This document shows positions 35,768 through 45,040 of a stretch of DNA of 45,134 nt, piece after piece. Every line of letters starts with the position of its first letter. Position 1 is the stretch's first letter. The stretch covers positions 1-45,134 of the forward strand of contig CAZDUO010000028.1 in assembly GCA_964508655.1 (NCBI GenBank), read 5' to 3'. The translations under genes were made by a program, and so were the position numbers. The notes under the pieces are model-generated. The model ran no database searches, had not been told where the DNA came from, and saw only the letters and a list, made by a program, of their open reading frames with translations. This stretch comes from VBAS01 sp964508655. GTDB lineage: Bacteria; Bacteroidota; Bacteroidia; Chitinophagales; Chitinophagaceae.

Positions 35768-36000
35768 TAATACCACTATTAAAATCAATCGCTATGCTCA
35801 CGTTTATGCTTTTATGTTTTATAGCCCGGAAGCTGAAGCTTATAAATTTTCACAATTCTTTTTTAACCCGGATGGTTACAAATGCATCTGATAATTGTAC
35901 AAAATCTGCTGCGCCAGGGCCTGGGAGTATAAAAGGTAACAAACCGGCAGCCGGGATGATATAACAACAGAAAAGGATTGTTTACCCAAAAACACAGGTT

Positions 36001-36291
36001 ATGAAAAAGTCACTTCAAATCAGCGCCAACCTCGACCAGCCCGAATTGCTGGAAAACCTGGTGGAAAAACTGGCCTGCCGCCGTTACGATATCGGGTTCC
36101 GGAATGAAATAATGCCCGACGGAAGGGAAGCACTTGAAGTGGCTTCTTCCGAAACTTATGTAAGCGGTGGCGTTATGCTCGACGATATCAATTATCATAT
36201 CCACATGCCATTTATCACCAGTTTCCTGTTTACCTGCATCAAAGGAAATGACGAAGTGTATAAACTGGCGTGGAGTACTTCACTATCGTAA
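36001..36291 (+). CDS. Hypothetical protein, small paralogue b (96 aa)
   Basis: A small soluble protein. The N-terminus (LDQPELLENLVEKLACRRYDIGF) is helical. The C-terminus TSFLFTCIKGNDEVYKLAWS ends in STSLS, like the SLSLS end of the protein at 35441. The shared pattern is TxFLxTCxxxxxxxxxxWSxSLS. No family recognised. A 233-bp gap separates the two paralogues, holding only a doubtful 56-codon frame (35793-35963). Confidence 0.7.
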   Translation: MKKSLQISANLDQPELLENLVEKLACRRYDIGFRNEIMPDGREALEVASSETYVSGGVMLDDINYHIHMPFITSFLFTCIKGNDEVYKLAWSTSLS

Positions 36292-36339
36292 AAAAAACTT
36301 CATAAAGTAAAATACAAGCAACTCAAAAAAGTAAGATTA

Positions 36340-39114
36340 TTATTTCATCCTTTGATATTTTTTTCGGCTGAATAAAATGAGCATTCCGAGTATAAGAATA
36401 CCTATTACAACTATCCACCACATAGCTTCATTATTTCCCTTTGCTTCAAAACGTATGGGTTGATTGTTGCCAGTAAAAATCAATCCCGCCCAATAATACG
36501 GGAGCTTTGCAAACCGCTGCGGATGATTTTTTTTCAGCCAGTTTATTTTAGCATCGTGTAATGCAGTTGCCGGATAACCATCCTTTTTTAATTGCCGGTA
36601 AAAATCACTTACCAGGTCCGCTGAGGATTCATCATGCATATTCCACAAACCGGCCAGAATACCCCCGGCGCCGGAAGCCGTAAAACCCCTTGCAAGACTG
36701 ACTATGCCTTCGCCTTCGGCCAGCAGGCCGTGACCCGTGCGGCAGGCGCTGAGCACCACCAGCTGCGGCTGAAAACTTTTTCCGTACAGCTCAAACAAAA
36801 AAAATTTATCGTCGGCCAGCTCCAGCACAGGAATTCTTTCTTCGCCTTGCAAAAAAGAATGGGTACTGATGTGCAGCAGGTTTGTTTTGGCCAGCTGTTT
36901 TTGAAAAACATCCAGCGTAACATTTTCCTCCGTAAAAAAATTTCCTTTCACCACCCGCTGAAGCGAAGCATATTCCTTCTTTACTGCCGGAATAGATGCA
37001 TTGGCGCTGCTGTCAAACGAAATAAAAAAACCTGCAAATTGCCTGTTGTCATTACCTGCCTGCCTCTGTTGCAGCAATGTCTGCAAGGAATAACTGAAAG
37101 AAATATTTTTTCTTCTTATTAGGAAAGGCCATTCGCCTGCATTGGAACTGTTTGTGGAGTCAGTAAGCAGTGCATCAAAAGGCAGATAACCAAAGATGCC
37201 ATCGGGAATGATGAGTAGTTGTTCCGGCTTATTCGCCTGTGTGCCGGGCCATATCGACCGGTAAAGACTATAAGCCTGCCGGCAATATTGTTGCGGCTCA
37301 TTCAGCATTTTCTGCGGCCCCTGTTGAAACCAGGTTTGCACAAATTCTTTTATTGCCTGCTTTATTACCGGTGGCTTTTCCAGCTGCCGGATTTCTTTTA
37401 CACCCTCCTTGCCGGCCATGATGATGTAAATGTTTTTTTCACCTGTAAAAAATTCCATGACATCTGTTTCGCCAGGAAGTTTCTTCACCAATTCCTTCAC
37501 AGTAAATAAATAGTTCTCCTTCGGTTGATTACCCGGTAACGGGAATTTTTCCTTTACTTTTTTCTGAAGCAATGAAAGTTCGTATTGCATTTCTTTTTTT
37601 GCCTGTATGGCAATACTGTCCGCATTGCCCGGCGTCAGCATTGATTCTTTTTCTGCCAGGGTAATTGCCTGCATCAGTTGAAACTGCCTTCTTAGCAGGG
37701 TATCATCGTGCCTGTTCCTGTTGTAATGAAAATTGCTGATCATTTCATCCAGCAGCAGCTGTGCTTTGCTTTGTTCAGCTATCAGCAGCATTTTTTCAGC
37801 ATATTCATTTTTACCGCTGGTTTTCCACAAATCATAAGCTGTTTGCATGGCCGTTTCCACCCATTCACGGCTTTCTTTTTGCTGCTGCTGTTTGGCGTTG
37901 CTACTGAAAAACTCAAACCGCAGCCGGCGACCGGCATCAAACAAAAGCTGGAAACAGTCCAGCGCTGTTCCTTTTTCATTCATTGCAAGCAGGCAGAGCG
38001 ATTTTCCGTACAGCGCATCCAGGATGGTATTTTCGGCATACAAATCAGCAGCTACAGGCAATGTTGCTGTTGTCTTGGGTTGAAAAGTGGGAATAAAAAC
38101 CTGCAAAGCAAAATTGAATTGTTCATTTGCTTTTCCCGGTTGCTGAAGCTGAAGCAGCGCCTGCCCCTTCAGCACATACAGTTTTGCCTGTTCTCTTTTT
38201 CTTTCACCTTTAAAATATTTTTCAATTACTGCAGCGGCCTTTTCATAAAAAGCCAGCGCAGCCGCAGGATTATTTTTTCTTTTCAGAATTTCACCATAGC
38301 CCTGGTAGGCGCCCCGTAGCCAGTTGGGAGTATTTATTTTGTCCTTCGTTAAATTCAATTGCAATATGCCAATTGCTTCTTTCACATTTGTTTCTGCTTC
38401 TGTAATTCTTTGCTGTACCAGCAGGATTTCGGAATAAGTGGAAAGCAACAAGCCTTTAATGGCTGAGTTTTCAGCGGCATTATCAAGGCCCTTCAAACAA
38501 TATTGCTCAGCCAATGGCAACTGACCTTTCCAACGTGCCGAAGTGGCAAGGTTGTGGTAAACGGAAGCCACCTGGTTTTTATCACCCAGTTGCAGGGCAA
38601 GCGACAAACTTTTTTCCTGGATAAAAAATGCACGGTCGTAATCGCCGAGGCGTGTATAATTATTACCGAGAGGTTTTAGCACATATTCCAGCACATCAGC
38701 TTCAGCGCCGCCAAGAGGATTTTCAAAAAAATAACGATACGCTTTTTCATACGCATCAATGGAGCGGATAATATTGCCCCGGAGCATTTCATAATAACCC
38801 TGGTTGGTAAGTAAATCAAACCAGGCCAGCCGCTCATCATTGCTTTTTGGTTTCCTCCATGCGGTTGATTCAGCCTTATATAAAAAAGAAATCCGTTCGG
38901 CCGGCTTGTCGCCTAGAAATTCAATCCAGCTCACCAGCCATTCTTCCAGGTTATCCTGTTTGCGAAGCGAATCAAGATGACGGGATAAGGATTCAGGAAC
39001 AGCCGGGAATGATTCAGAATTATCGCTTGTAATTTGCCCGGAGAAAATTAAGAATATAAAGACCAGCGCCGCTAATCGGACTAATTTTTCCAGCTTGTCT
39101 GTAAAATAGTTCAT
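36340..39114 (-). CDS. Membrane-anchored TPR-CHAT protease-like protein (924 aa)
   Basis: The N-terminus has a hydrophobic segment (residues 12-28) that may act as a signal. TPR-like repeats fill about residues 100-400 (YEKAYRYFFEN, DYDRAFFIQEKSLSLA). A C-terminal CHAT domain (about 600-880) has catalytic His752 in LLHISTHSFLQG and Cys791 in VVLSACRTGHG, plus GGILAGLWNMHDESSADL. The end is a membrane helix (WWIVVIGILILGMLILF) and a short basic tail. CHAT proteases are caspase-related; TPR-CHAT fusions take part in gasdermin or type III-E CRISPR systems elsewhere, but neither partner is seen here. With both ends membrane-like, the domain is probably periplasmic. Function unknown. Confidence 0.9.
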   Translation of the reverse strand: MNYFTDKLEKLVRLAALVFIFLIFSGQITSDNSESFPAVPESLSRHLDSLRKQDNLEEWLVSWIEFLGDKPAERISFLYKAESTAWRKPKSNDERLAWFDLLTNQGYYEMLRGNIIRSIDAYEKAYRYFFENPLGGAEADVLEYVLKPLGNNYTRLGDYDRAFFIQEKSLSLALQLGDKNQVASVYHNLATSARWKGQLPLAEQYCLKGLDNAAENSAIKGLLLSTYSEILLVQQRITEAETNVKEAIGILQLNLTKDKINTPNWLRGAYQGYGEILKRKNNPAAALAFYEKAAAVIEKYFKGERKREQAKLYVLKGQALLQLQQPGKANEQFNFALQVFIPTFQPKTTATLPVAADLYAENTILDALYGKSLCLLAMNEKGTALDCFQLLFDAGRRLRFEFFSSNAKQQQQKESREWVETAMQTAYDLWKTSGKNEYAEKMLLIAEQSKAQLLLDEMISNFHYNRNRHDDTLLRRQFQLMQAITLAEKESMLTPGNADSIAIQAKKEMQYELSLLQKKVKEKFPLPGNQPKENYLFTVKELVKKLPGETDVMEFFTGEKNIYIIMAGKEGVKEIRQLEKPPVIKQAIKEFVQTWFQQGPQKMLNEPQQYCRQAYSLYRSIWPGTQANKPEQLLIIPDGIFGYLPFDALLTDSTNSSNAGEWPFLIRRKNISFSYSLQTLLQQRQAGNDNRQFAGFFISFDSSANASIPAVKKEYASLQRVVKGNFFTEENVTLDVFQKQLAKTNLLHISTHSFLQGEERIPVLELADDKFFLFELYGKSFQPQLVVLSACRTGHGLLAEGEGIVSLARGFTASGAGGILAGLWNMHDESSADLVSDFYRQLKKDGYPATALHDAKINWLKKNHPQRFAKLPYYWAGLIFTGNNQPIRFEAKGNNEAMWWIVVIGILILGMLILFSRKKYQRMK

Positions 39115-39251
39115 CAGAAAAAATGAAGATGAGTACCCGGGATTTGTGTCATTAAAGTTACATCATGACTTTCCATCTTCATATTGTTACTTTACATTAC
39201 TTCCCTTTAGACCTGCCCGATACAGGTTTATCGAAGTCGCGGGATTGGGGG

Positions 39252-41258
39252 TTATAACCTCCATGTTGCATAAACCAGCGCCCGGTTTTGTGGCGTGACA
39301 AAAAAATGAATGAATCGTATACCCACAGCAGGCCCTGCTCTCACTTTGCCCAGCTGCACATCGGCAAAGGCGGCCACATCCCAGTTTTTAAAATATTCAG
39401 TCCGGCTCTTTAAGTTTTCAGAAATAACTAACGGCGTGGGAGGCGGCATGAAGGGAATCAGCAACATATCTCTGCGGGCTGACACTTTGGTTATTGCTTC
39501 TGTTGAAATCAAAGAACCGAAGCCTCCGCCAACCCAATCAATTATATTATACCGTAATTGCAACGGCACAAAAGCGAGTTTTGTTATTTTTCTTTTTTCA
39601 TACACATCAATTCTTTGTTGAAAATATTGCTGACCGTTTACCAGTGTATCCCGGCCCGGCCCGCTGCTTACCAGCTGCTCCGGCTGGCTGATAAAACCGG
39701 CAAACAACTCCCACTGCAGGTATTTTTTAAATGGGGAATAAGGTGAAACAGTAACTCCTCCCATCCAGTAATCTTCATCCGCCCGGCCTTTATTACCGAT
39801 ATCCAGCCAGCGGTTATAGCCCAGCACTGCTCCAGGCGAAAACCCCGGTTTGAAATATCCTTTTGACCCGTTGGTGATAACCGGTTTGTTATTATCAAAC
39901 ACGATGGCCGCCCTGCTTTCAAAAGGCAGCTTCTTCATTTTCTTTTTAAACTGCAAACGGTATTTCACAAAACCATAAGTGGAATCCGGATCGCTGAAAC
40001 CATCCTGCCGCAAACCCGGCAGGTAAATGTTTTTAAAAACAAAATGAATACTGTCTTTACTGATGATGGTATCCAGGCAACTTTGTCCGGCAGCTGCAGA
40101 ATCGCAGGGAATACATTTGGGATATTGATCCATTACTTCCAGTGTTTGTGCATTGAGCATGGTTGGCACCGCCACAGCAACATCTATGATACCGGCTGGT
40201 CCTTTACCCGTATTCTGAAACCGCACTTTGTAGGTCATTTCCTTTTTACTTCCTGTAAAGCGGTAATTCAACCGCCGGTTGCGCAGTATCATGCGGTTGG
40301 GATCGTGTGAAGCTACGATTTGCAATTCCAGTTCAAATTCTTCCAGTTCACCATTTGGATCATCAGGCACCATCATGCCGGTAAGGGTAACTACCGCATT
40401 GGTGTCTTTAATCATCTCCGGTGTAGTTTGCAGGGAAATAAAGAAAAATTTTTCTTCACCCTGCTGCAGGTTTTCAAACCGCCACACATTGTTTTGCCGA
40501 AACTGTTGCTGCTTCAGGCGAAGCAAATCGGCAAATCGGCCGGCGAAAGCAGCCGCATCATGGTTTTCAGCATTTGGACCGGAAGAAATACTGAAACCGC
40601 TGGTTTCAATAACTTCATTTTCCAGGTAAGCAATGGAGCTGAGCGAAGAAGTTTTTTCGCCATGGTAAGCTCTTTCTTCTGCCAGTTCGAAATTTTCCTG
40701 GCGAAAATGCCTTTCATTGTAAAACAAAACAAGTGAACCGTTTTGTGCAGCCGTTTTATCCCTATTCCGGTAACCGATAATGAGCACCAGCTCTTCGCCG
40801 GCCCGCGGCATGCGGTTTACTTTCATTTCAATGCCGCCGCCCTGTTTGAAAAAAGATGAAGAAGATTGCCGGGCATACAGCGCTTTGGTTTTTACCGGCA
40901 CTTTTTTTCTGCGGCGCGGTGGTGGTTTGCCGTCATCATAGTTGTTGGTGGCGTAGTAAATCACATCGTAAGTACCTGTGTCTTTAAAAACATGAGTCGG
41001 GTTTGTTTCAAAACTGAACCGGCCATCGCCAAACTCCCAGTAATGTGTATAGAAGGCTTCAGGTGCGCCGGCAATTTGCCTCAGCGGCCGCAGCGAAGAA
41101 GTAAAAGTGGCTTTATTGTTTTCAATTTTATAATCAATGTTGACCGGGCCGGTGTCGGCAATTTGCGCCGGCAGCGCCAGTGCAGTCATTTGCATCATCG
41201 CCAACATCGCTATAGTTTTTGACGATTGCATTTTCAGCCGTTTTGTGAAGAAGTACAT
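39252..41258 (-). CDS. Exported PKD-domain protein (668 aa)
   Basis: The N-terminus is a hydrophobic signal (the MQSSKTIAMLAMMQMTALALPAQ pattern from residue 10, so the start may be 41231). A PKD domain at about 45-120 has YWEFGDGRFSFETNPTHVFKDTGTYDV. A large region follows that I do not recognise (150-450), with two beta-rich parts containing VRFQNTGKGPAGIIDVAVAVP, which resembles a repeated DUF11-like bacterial surface domain. The last 190 residues (GGVTVSPYSPFKKYLQWELFAG..., VGIRFIHFF) look like an outer-membrane beta structure with an aromatic end. The lipoprotein gene lies 90 bp upstream, separated by a hairpin. Confidence 0.8.
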   Translation of the reverse strand: MYFFTKRLKMQSSKTIAMLAMMQMTALALPAQIADTGPVNIDYKIENNKATFTSSLRPLRQIAGAPEAFYTHYWEFGDGRFSFETNPTHVFKDTGTYDVIYYATNNYDDGKPPPRRRKKVPVKTKALYARQSSSSFFKQGGGIEMKVNRMPRAGEELVLIIGYRNRDKTAAQNGSLVLFYNERHFRQENFELAEERAYHGEKTSSLSSIAYLENEVIETSGFSISSGPNAENHDAAAFAGRFADLLRLKQQQFRQNNVWRFENLQQGEEKFFFISLQTTPEMIKDTNAVVTLTGMMVPDDPNGELEEFELELQIVASHDPNRMILRNRRLNYRFTGSKKEMTYKVRFQNTGKGPAGIIDVAVAVPTMLNAQTLEVMDQYPKCIPCDSAAAGQSCLDTIISKDSIHFVFKNIYLPGLRQDGFSDPDSTYGFVKYRLQFKKKMKKLPFESRAAIVFDNNKPVITNGSKGYFKPGFSPGAVLGYNRWLDIGNKGRADEDYWMGGVTVSPYSPFKKYLQWELFAGFISQPEQLVSSGPGRDTLVNGQQYFQQRIDVYEKRKITKLAFVPLQLRYNIIDWVGGGFGSLISTEAITKVSARRDMLLIPFMPPPTPLVISENLKSRTEYFKNWDVAAFADVQLGKVRAGPAVGIRFIHFFVTPQNRALVYATWRL

Positions 41259-41293
41259 AAAATTAGTTTTATTCTTTTACATCAATGAGAAAA

Positions 41294-41318
41294 GAGGCGA
41301 GGACAAAAGTCCTGCCTC
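41294..41318 (-). terminator. Terminator of the ZU5-like lipoprotein gene
   Basis: On the minus strand GAGGCAGGAC and GTCCTCGCCTC pair around TTTT with a small bulge, followed by TTTTC. It lies between the lipoprotein stop and the PKD gene start. Confidence 0.65.
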
Positions 41319-41348
41319 TCCGGATAAGGATTAAGGGGGACGGGCTCT

Positions 41349-42308
41349 TTATTCAAGCTCTGAAATAAACATGTCCATCATGGCTTTGGTGGTTTTACCC
41401 ACTTCCACTTCCACATGCATATCCGGAACCACAATAATTTTCTTTGACCCGAACTGGATATTACCTTCCGAATCTTCACCAATAATCACCACCATCACTT
41501 CGGCGCCGATGGGAACAGCGTCATGGTATGATTCGAATTTTTGCAGCATACTATTGTAAGGAATCGGGCACACGGTGTTCACATCAGTAAATATCAGCAT
41601 CACTTCCACGTTGTTTACATTCTTATTGTCTTTGAATGCAGGCAAGGCAGTGATGGTAGTTTTCGGACGCGGATCGCTGTAAAACTTATCAATGTTTACC
41701 CAGCTGAATTCAGGCAGGTTGAATGTATACGAATTGGCGCCGCCGCCAAATGGTGCATAGCTGGCAGGCACCCAGGTTTGAGAATTGTCGTTGCTGTTGC
41801 CACCCGGCTGACGCTCCCTTCTTACAAACAAATTCATATCCCGGTCGGCGCCATTGGCTGCTGGTATTTCTACCCGTACGCCCTGGGGGCCTGCGGCAAA
41901 CTGCGGGTTAAGTTGCAGTGCTTCGCCATTCTTTTTTCTTGCCTCCACCAAAAACTCACCACCCGAAACCAGGGTTTGCCCGTTGGCTTCGGTAAATATG
42001 CCTGAAAACAGGATGTCTTTTTTGGCGGGAATTTCCACCAGGTCAAGACTCACAATTTCAGTCAGGATATTTCCATTGGCATCCATAAAAGCGCCGCCGG
42101 GAATAGTGATCTTTGTCCCTTTAGCACCGGTAATGGTGCCGCCGCTGGCTGCGTTTACTGAAAATACCTGGTGATTGGGACCGACATCTTTCCAGAAATC
42201 GGTGGCCTTAAGAAAATCAGGATTTATCCCATTCACTTCTTTTAAGCATGCCACTAAAAGAAAAGAGGCTGCTGAAGTAATTAATACAGAAAGAAAAATT
42301 TTTTTCAT
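41349..42308 (-). CDS. ZU5-like lipoprotein (319 aa)
   Basis: The signal peptide has lipobox LLVAC with Cys at residue 21. Residues 60-110 (GGTITGAKGTKITIPGGAF, then VSLDLVEI) match the ZU5-like pattern of a Gly-rich turn, an ITIPxGAF strand and a following strand found in many Bacteroidota surface lipoproteins. The rest is beta-rich with FVRRERQPGGNSNDN and a C-terminal PDMHVEVEVGKTTKAMM. No enzyme motif is seen. It diverges from the sigma-factor operon over a 270-bp region. Confidence 0.78.
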   Translation of the reverse strand: MKKIFLSVLITSAASFLLVACLKEVNGINPDFLKATDFWKDVGPNHQVFSVNAASGGTITGAKGTKITIPGGAFMDANGNILTEIVSLDLVEIPAKKDILFSGIFTEANGQTLVSGGEFLVEARKKNGEALQLNPQFAAGPQGVRVEIPAANGADRDMNLFVRRERQPGGNSNDNSQTWVPASYAPFGGGANSYTFNLPEFSWVNIDKFYSDPRPKTTITALPAFKDNKNVNNVEVMLIFTDVNTVCPIPYNSMLQKFESYHDAVPIGAEVMVVIIGEDSEGNIQFGSKKIIVVPDMHVEVEVGKTTKAMMDMFISELE

Positions 42309-42578
42309 AATAGTAAATATTTAATTACGCCTACTCTATTCCGGCTTTTCGGCAATCGCCTTTTTACAAATTTGGTTATACACGGTTCATTTAGTTTATG
42401 AGAACTATAACCATGTAGATGAGGAAACCTGCCATAAAAATTATTTTCGCTTTCATTGTTTTAAGTTTTAGTGTCCGGAAGTATATCAGCGAACCGAAAA
42501 GAATGTTACCCTTGCAGCCGGGAGAGACCAAATAAAAAAGATGAAGTACTTTTAGATAAGAAAGCCGACCAGTTGCTT

Positions 42579-43154
42579 ATGGCCGAAGCTGCCCGAATAA
42601 TACATGCCGACCAGCGGTTTATAACAGCGCTGCTGCACAATGAGGCAGCAACGGTGAAGGAAATTTATGAACGCTTTGCTCCCAAAATAAAAACCTGGAT
42701 TCTTCAAAACAGCGGCAGCGAGGATGATGCAGCCGACATTTTCCAGGAAGCATTGATTGATGTGTACCGGCAGGCAAAGGAAAAAGCCCTGCAGCTCACC
42801 TGTCCGTTCGAAGCTTTTCTGCTGCTTATCTGCAAACGTAAGTGGCTGAATGAGCTGAAAAAAAGAGGCCGGCAACCGGTAACAAACGACCCAGAAAAAT
42901 TATCTGATTTCGGCGAAGATGTATTTGCGCTGGCTGAGCAGATGCAGGCACAGGACGAAAGAGCCAAACTGTTTATGACCATGTTTGAAAAGCTGGGCGA
43001 AATGTGCCGTAAAGTGATTCGTCTTTGCCTCAGTAGTAAGCCGCAGGAAGAAGTGGCTGCTATGCTGGGAGTAACGTATGGTTACCTGCGCAAGAAAAAA
43101 TCGGAGTGCATGGCCAGCCTGATTCAATCAATAAAAAAACAGCAAACCGGATGA
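42579..43154 (+). CDS. ECF RNA polymerase sigma factor (191 aa)
   Basis: A sigma-70 region 2 is seen (VKEIYERFAPKIKTWILQ, then SEDDAADIFQEALIDVYRQ, about residues 25-80), followed by region 4 (EMCRKVIRLCLSSKPQEEVAAMLGVTYGYLRKKKSECMASL). I chose the ATG at 42579, giving 191 residues, the usual length; a GTG at 42471 would add 36 poorly conserved residues. It directs RNA polymerase to a small promoter set. Its stop overlaps the start of the next gene by four bases, the normal layout for a sigma/anti-sigma pair. Confidence 0.88.
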   Translation: MAEAARIIHADQRFITALLHNEAATVKEIYERFAPKIKTWILQNSGSEDDAADIFQEALIDVYRQAKEKALQLTCPFEAFLLLICKRKWLNELKKRGRQPVTNDPEKLSDFGEDVFALAEQMQAQDERAKLFMTMFEKLGEMCRKVIRLCLSSKPQEEVAAMLGVTYGYLRKKKSECMASLIQSIKKQQTG

Positions 43155-43885
43155 ATACCTATGATTACGATATGATAAGCCGCTACGTGGATGGTGAAAT
43201 GACTGCTGAAGAAAAACAGGCATTTGAGCAACAGCTTATGCAGGATGCGGAACTGAAAAAAGAAGTTGAGTTGTATCGTGAAGTAAGTGTGGCTTTGCAA
43301 TCACAACTGCACCCCGATGAAGGTGAAAAATCATTGCGGTTAACACTGGAGGATTTGCGGCAGCAGCATTTCAAAACCTCCGGCGCCAAAATAATTCAGA
43401 TGCGACGTAACCGCTGGCTGGCAGTAGCTGCGGCAGCGGCTATAATACTTGCCGTGCTCATCTGGTCGCCATGGATACAGCCCGATTTGTACAGGCAGTT
43501 TGCACAAATTGAAATGAGCACTATGGCCGAAAGAGGTACCCCTGCCGACAGCCTGAAGCAGAAAGTGGTGCAAAAATTCAATGATAAGAAATTTGAGGAA
43601 GCCATTCCCTTGTTTGAATCTATCCTGGCACAGGATTCAGCCGATGCTTATCACCGCTATTTCTATGCAATTGCTTTACTCGAAACGGACCAGCCTGAAA
43701 AATCAAGAACAGAGCTTACTCTATTATACAACGGCGCTTCTATCTACCGGTATGATGCAGCTTATTACATGGCATTAAGTTACCTGAAACAAAAGGACAG
43801 GACTACCTGTACCCAGTGGCTGAGCCGGATACCGGAAGATGCTGAAATTTATTCCCGCTCGGAGCGGTTGATGAAAAAGCTCTGA
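43151..43885 (+). CDS. Anti-sigma-factor-like membrane protein with TPR-like C-terminus (244 aa)
   Basis: The start ATG overlaps the sigma stop (ATGA). The N-terminal 60 residues (MISRYVDGEMTAEEKQAFEQQL) match the anti-sigma N-terminal pattern without the His-Cys zinc ligands. One membrane helix lies at about residues 95-115 (WLAVAAAAAIILAVLIW). The C-terminus (from about 145) has TPR-like helices (KVVQKFNDKKFEEAIPLFESIL, DSADAYHRYFYAIALLETD). The sigma factor is probably held at the membrane by this protein until a signal reaches its C-terminal side. Release in this family often uses proteolysis; nothing here shows the mechanism. Confidence 0.82.
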   Translation: MNTYDYDMISRYVDGEMTAEEKQAFEQQLMQDAELKKEVELYREVSVALQSQLHPDEGEKSLRLTLEDLRQQHFKTSGAKIIQMRRNRWLAVAAAAAIILAVLIWSPWIQPDLYRQFAQIEMSTMAERGTPADSLKQKVVQKFNDKKFEEAIPLFESILAQDSADAYHRYFYAIALLETDQPEKSRTELTLLYNGASIYRYDAAYYMALSYLKQKDRTTCTQWLSRIPEDAEIYSRSERLMKKL

Positions 43886-43983
43886 AAAAATCATTCCTTA
43901 TTATTGTGAAAACCCGACCTGCAAAACCGAACTTGATTCCGTTTTGGATAAAGATGTTTAACTTTCTTATTCAAATTTCAGGG

Positions 43984-44023
43984 AATGTCCTCCACCCGCC
44001 AGCTCGCCGCTATCATGTTTACC
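43984..44023 (+). repeat. Direct repeat, left copy, flanking the AbiEii module
   Basis: A 40-nt sequence beginning AATGTCCTCCACCCGCCAG recurs at 45041-45080 with about five mismatches in the same orientation. The copies bracket the two-gene module at 44143-45026. Confidence 0.75.
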
Positions 44024-44072
44024 GATATAATACGCTTAGTTAGAAAGAAGAAATAAAGAAAATTTTTTTTCG

Positions 44073-44104
44073 TTGACCTGTCAAACATTTCCTGCTGACC
44101 TTTG
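44073..44104 (+). promoter_or_regulatory. Candidate Bacteroidota-type promoter of the AbiEii module
   Basis: TTG at 44073-44075 and ACCTTTG ending at 44104 are about 21 bp apart, fitting the Bacteroidota -33 TTG / -7 TAnnTTTG pattern at 7 of 8 positions for the second element. The start codon at 44143 leaves a leader of about 30 nt. Prediction by eye only. Confidence 0.4.
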
Positions 44105-44142
44105 TTTCATTTCCAAAGAATAAATTGGTTTATCTTTATACC

Positions 44143-44445
44143 ATGAAAAACAAGCCGAAACCTGTATTGAACAAACGGATTTTTTGGGATGTGGTATTTG
44201 AAAATATTGACTACGATGCAAAAGCCAATTTTGTAATTGAAAGGGTTTTTGAGCGGGGCGATGTGGACGATATCCGCAACTGCCGACGCTATTATGGCGA
44301 TGAAAAAGTGTCCCAGGTTCTGCTCAATGCAAAATTTTTACCTGAAACTAGAATGTACCTGGCAAGTGCTGTCATAAATAAGCCTCTTAATGAATTCAGA
44401 TGTTACATATTGAGACAGTCGAACCCCACGCTTTTTCCATATTAA
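44143..44445 (+). CDS. DUF6922-like probable antitoxin (100 aa)
   Basis: The ATG at 44143 (MKNKPKPVLNKRIFWDVVFENIDYD) is preferred over an in-frame GTG/ATG six codons upstream. The protein is soluble and helical, rich in Arg and Asp in the middle (FERGDVDDIRNCRRYYGDEKV), ending with FRCYILRQSNPTLFPY. This FWDVVFENIDYDAKANFVIERVFERGD pattern occurs in small proteins paired with AbiEii-like nucleotidyltransferases, probably as the antitoxin side. It overlaps the next gene by 46 bp, so the two are co-translated. Confidence 0.7.
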   Translation: MKNKPKPVLNKRIFWDVVFENIDYDAKANFVIERVFERGDVDDIRNCRRYYGDEKVSQVLLNAKFLPETRMYLASAVINKPLNEFRCYILRQSNPTLFPY

Positions 44446-45026
44446 GCCAATTAATGAGAATTCCTGAATTAATGGATTTTTCTCTTGTCGGTGGCACAGC
44501 GCTGTCTCTTACTTATGGTCACCGGAAATCTGTTGATGTGGATTTGTTTTCAAGTAAACCGTTTGAGAATGCTGTCATTATTGAAGCTCTGAAAAAAAGT
44601 TTCCGGGATAAATTAATAGTTGAAGAAAAACAACCCCGTTTTGCGGTTTTTTGTTACGTAAAAGATATTAAAATTGATTTTGTTCGTCATCCGCATCCGT
44701 TAATCAGGCCTGAGTTAAGTATTGATAAGATAAGAATGTTCTCGGTTGAAGATATTATTGCCATGAAAGTGCAGGCAATATTAGGAAGGGGAAAAAAGAA
44801 AGACTTTTGGGATGTGGCGGAACTATTACATCATTTTACTATCCCGGATTTTATTAACTTTCATAAAGAAAAATACAGCACACAGAATTTATTGATAACG
44901 GTGCCGCAGGCTCTTACCTATTTTTCCGATGCGGAAGAAAGCGCTGACCCGGTTAGCCTGAAAGGACAAACCTGGAAAAGTGTGAAAGAATTTATTAAGT
45001 CAAAAGTCAATGCCTATTTAAAATAG
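44400..45026 (+). CDS. AbiEii-type nucleotidyltransferase toxin (208 aa)
   Basis: The nucleotidyltransferase core is visible: LVGGTALSLTYGHRKSVDVDLF (residues 29-50), with GGTAL and the metal pair D46/D48. The family segment FSVEDIIAMKVQAILGRGKKKDFWDVAELL follows at about 118-148. The size is somewhat below many AbiEii proteins but normal for the minimal form. AbiEii enzymes act as type IV toxins that block translation and can abort phage growth. Its partner is the upstream overlapping gene. The module lies between direct repeats (43984 and 45041), so it may have been acquired or moved as a unit. Confidence 0.88.
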   Translation: MLHIETVEPHAFSILSQLMRIPELMDFSLVGGTALSLTYGHRKSVDVDLFSSKPFENAVIIEALKKSFRDKLIVEEKQPRFAVFCYVKDIKIDFVRHPHPLIRPELSIDKIRMFSVEDIIAMKVQAILGRGKKKDFWDVAELLHHFTIPDFINFHKEKYSTQNLLITVPQALTYFSDAEESADPVSLKGQTWKSVKEFIKSKVNAYLK

Positions 45027-45040
45027 AAAGCCCGTTTTAA

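Noticed and set aside
35793..35963. 56-codon frame with a hydrophobic start between the two small paralogues
   Set aside because: The tail is low in structure, there is no support from neighbours and the frame overlaps nothing conserved; kept as doubtful only.
36340..39114. Type III-E CRISPR or gasdermin defence locus around the CHAT gene
   Set aside because: No CRISPR array, Cas gene or gasdermin-like gene is visible on either side.
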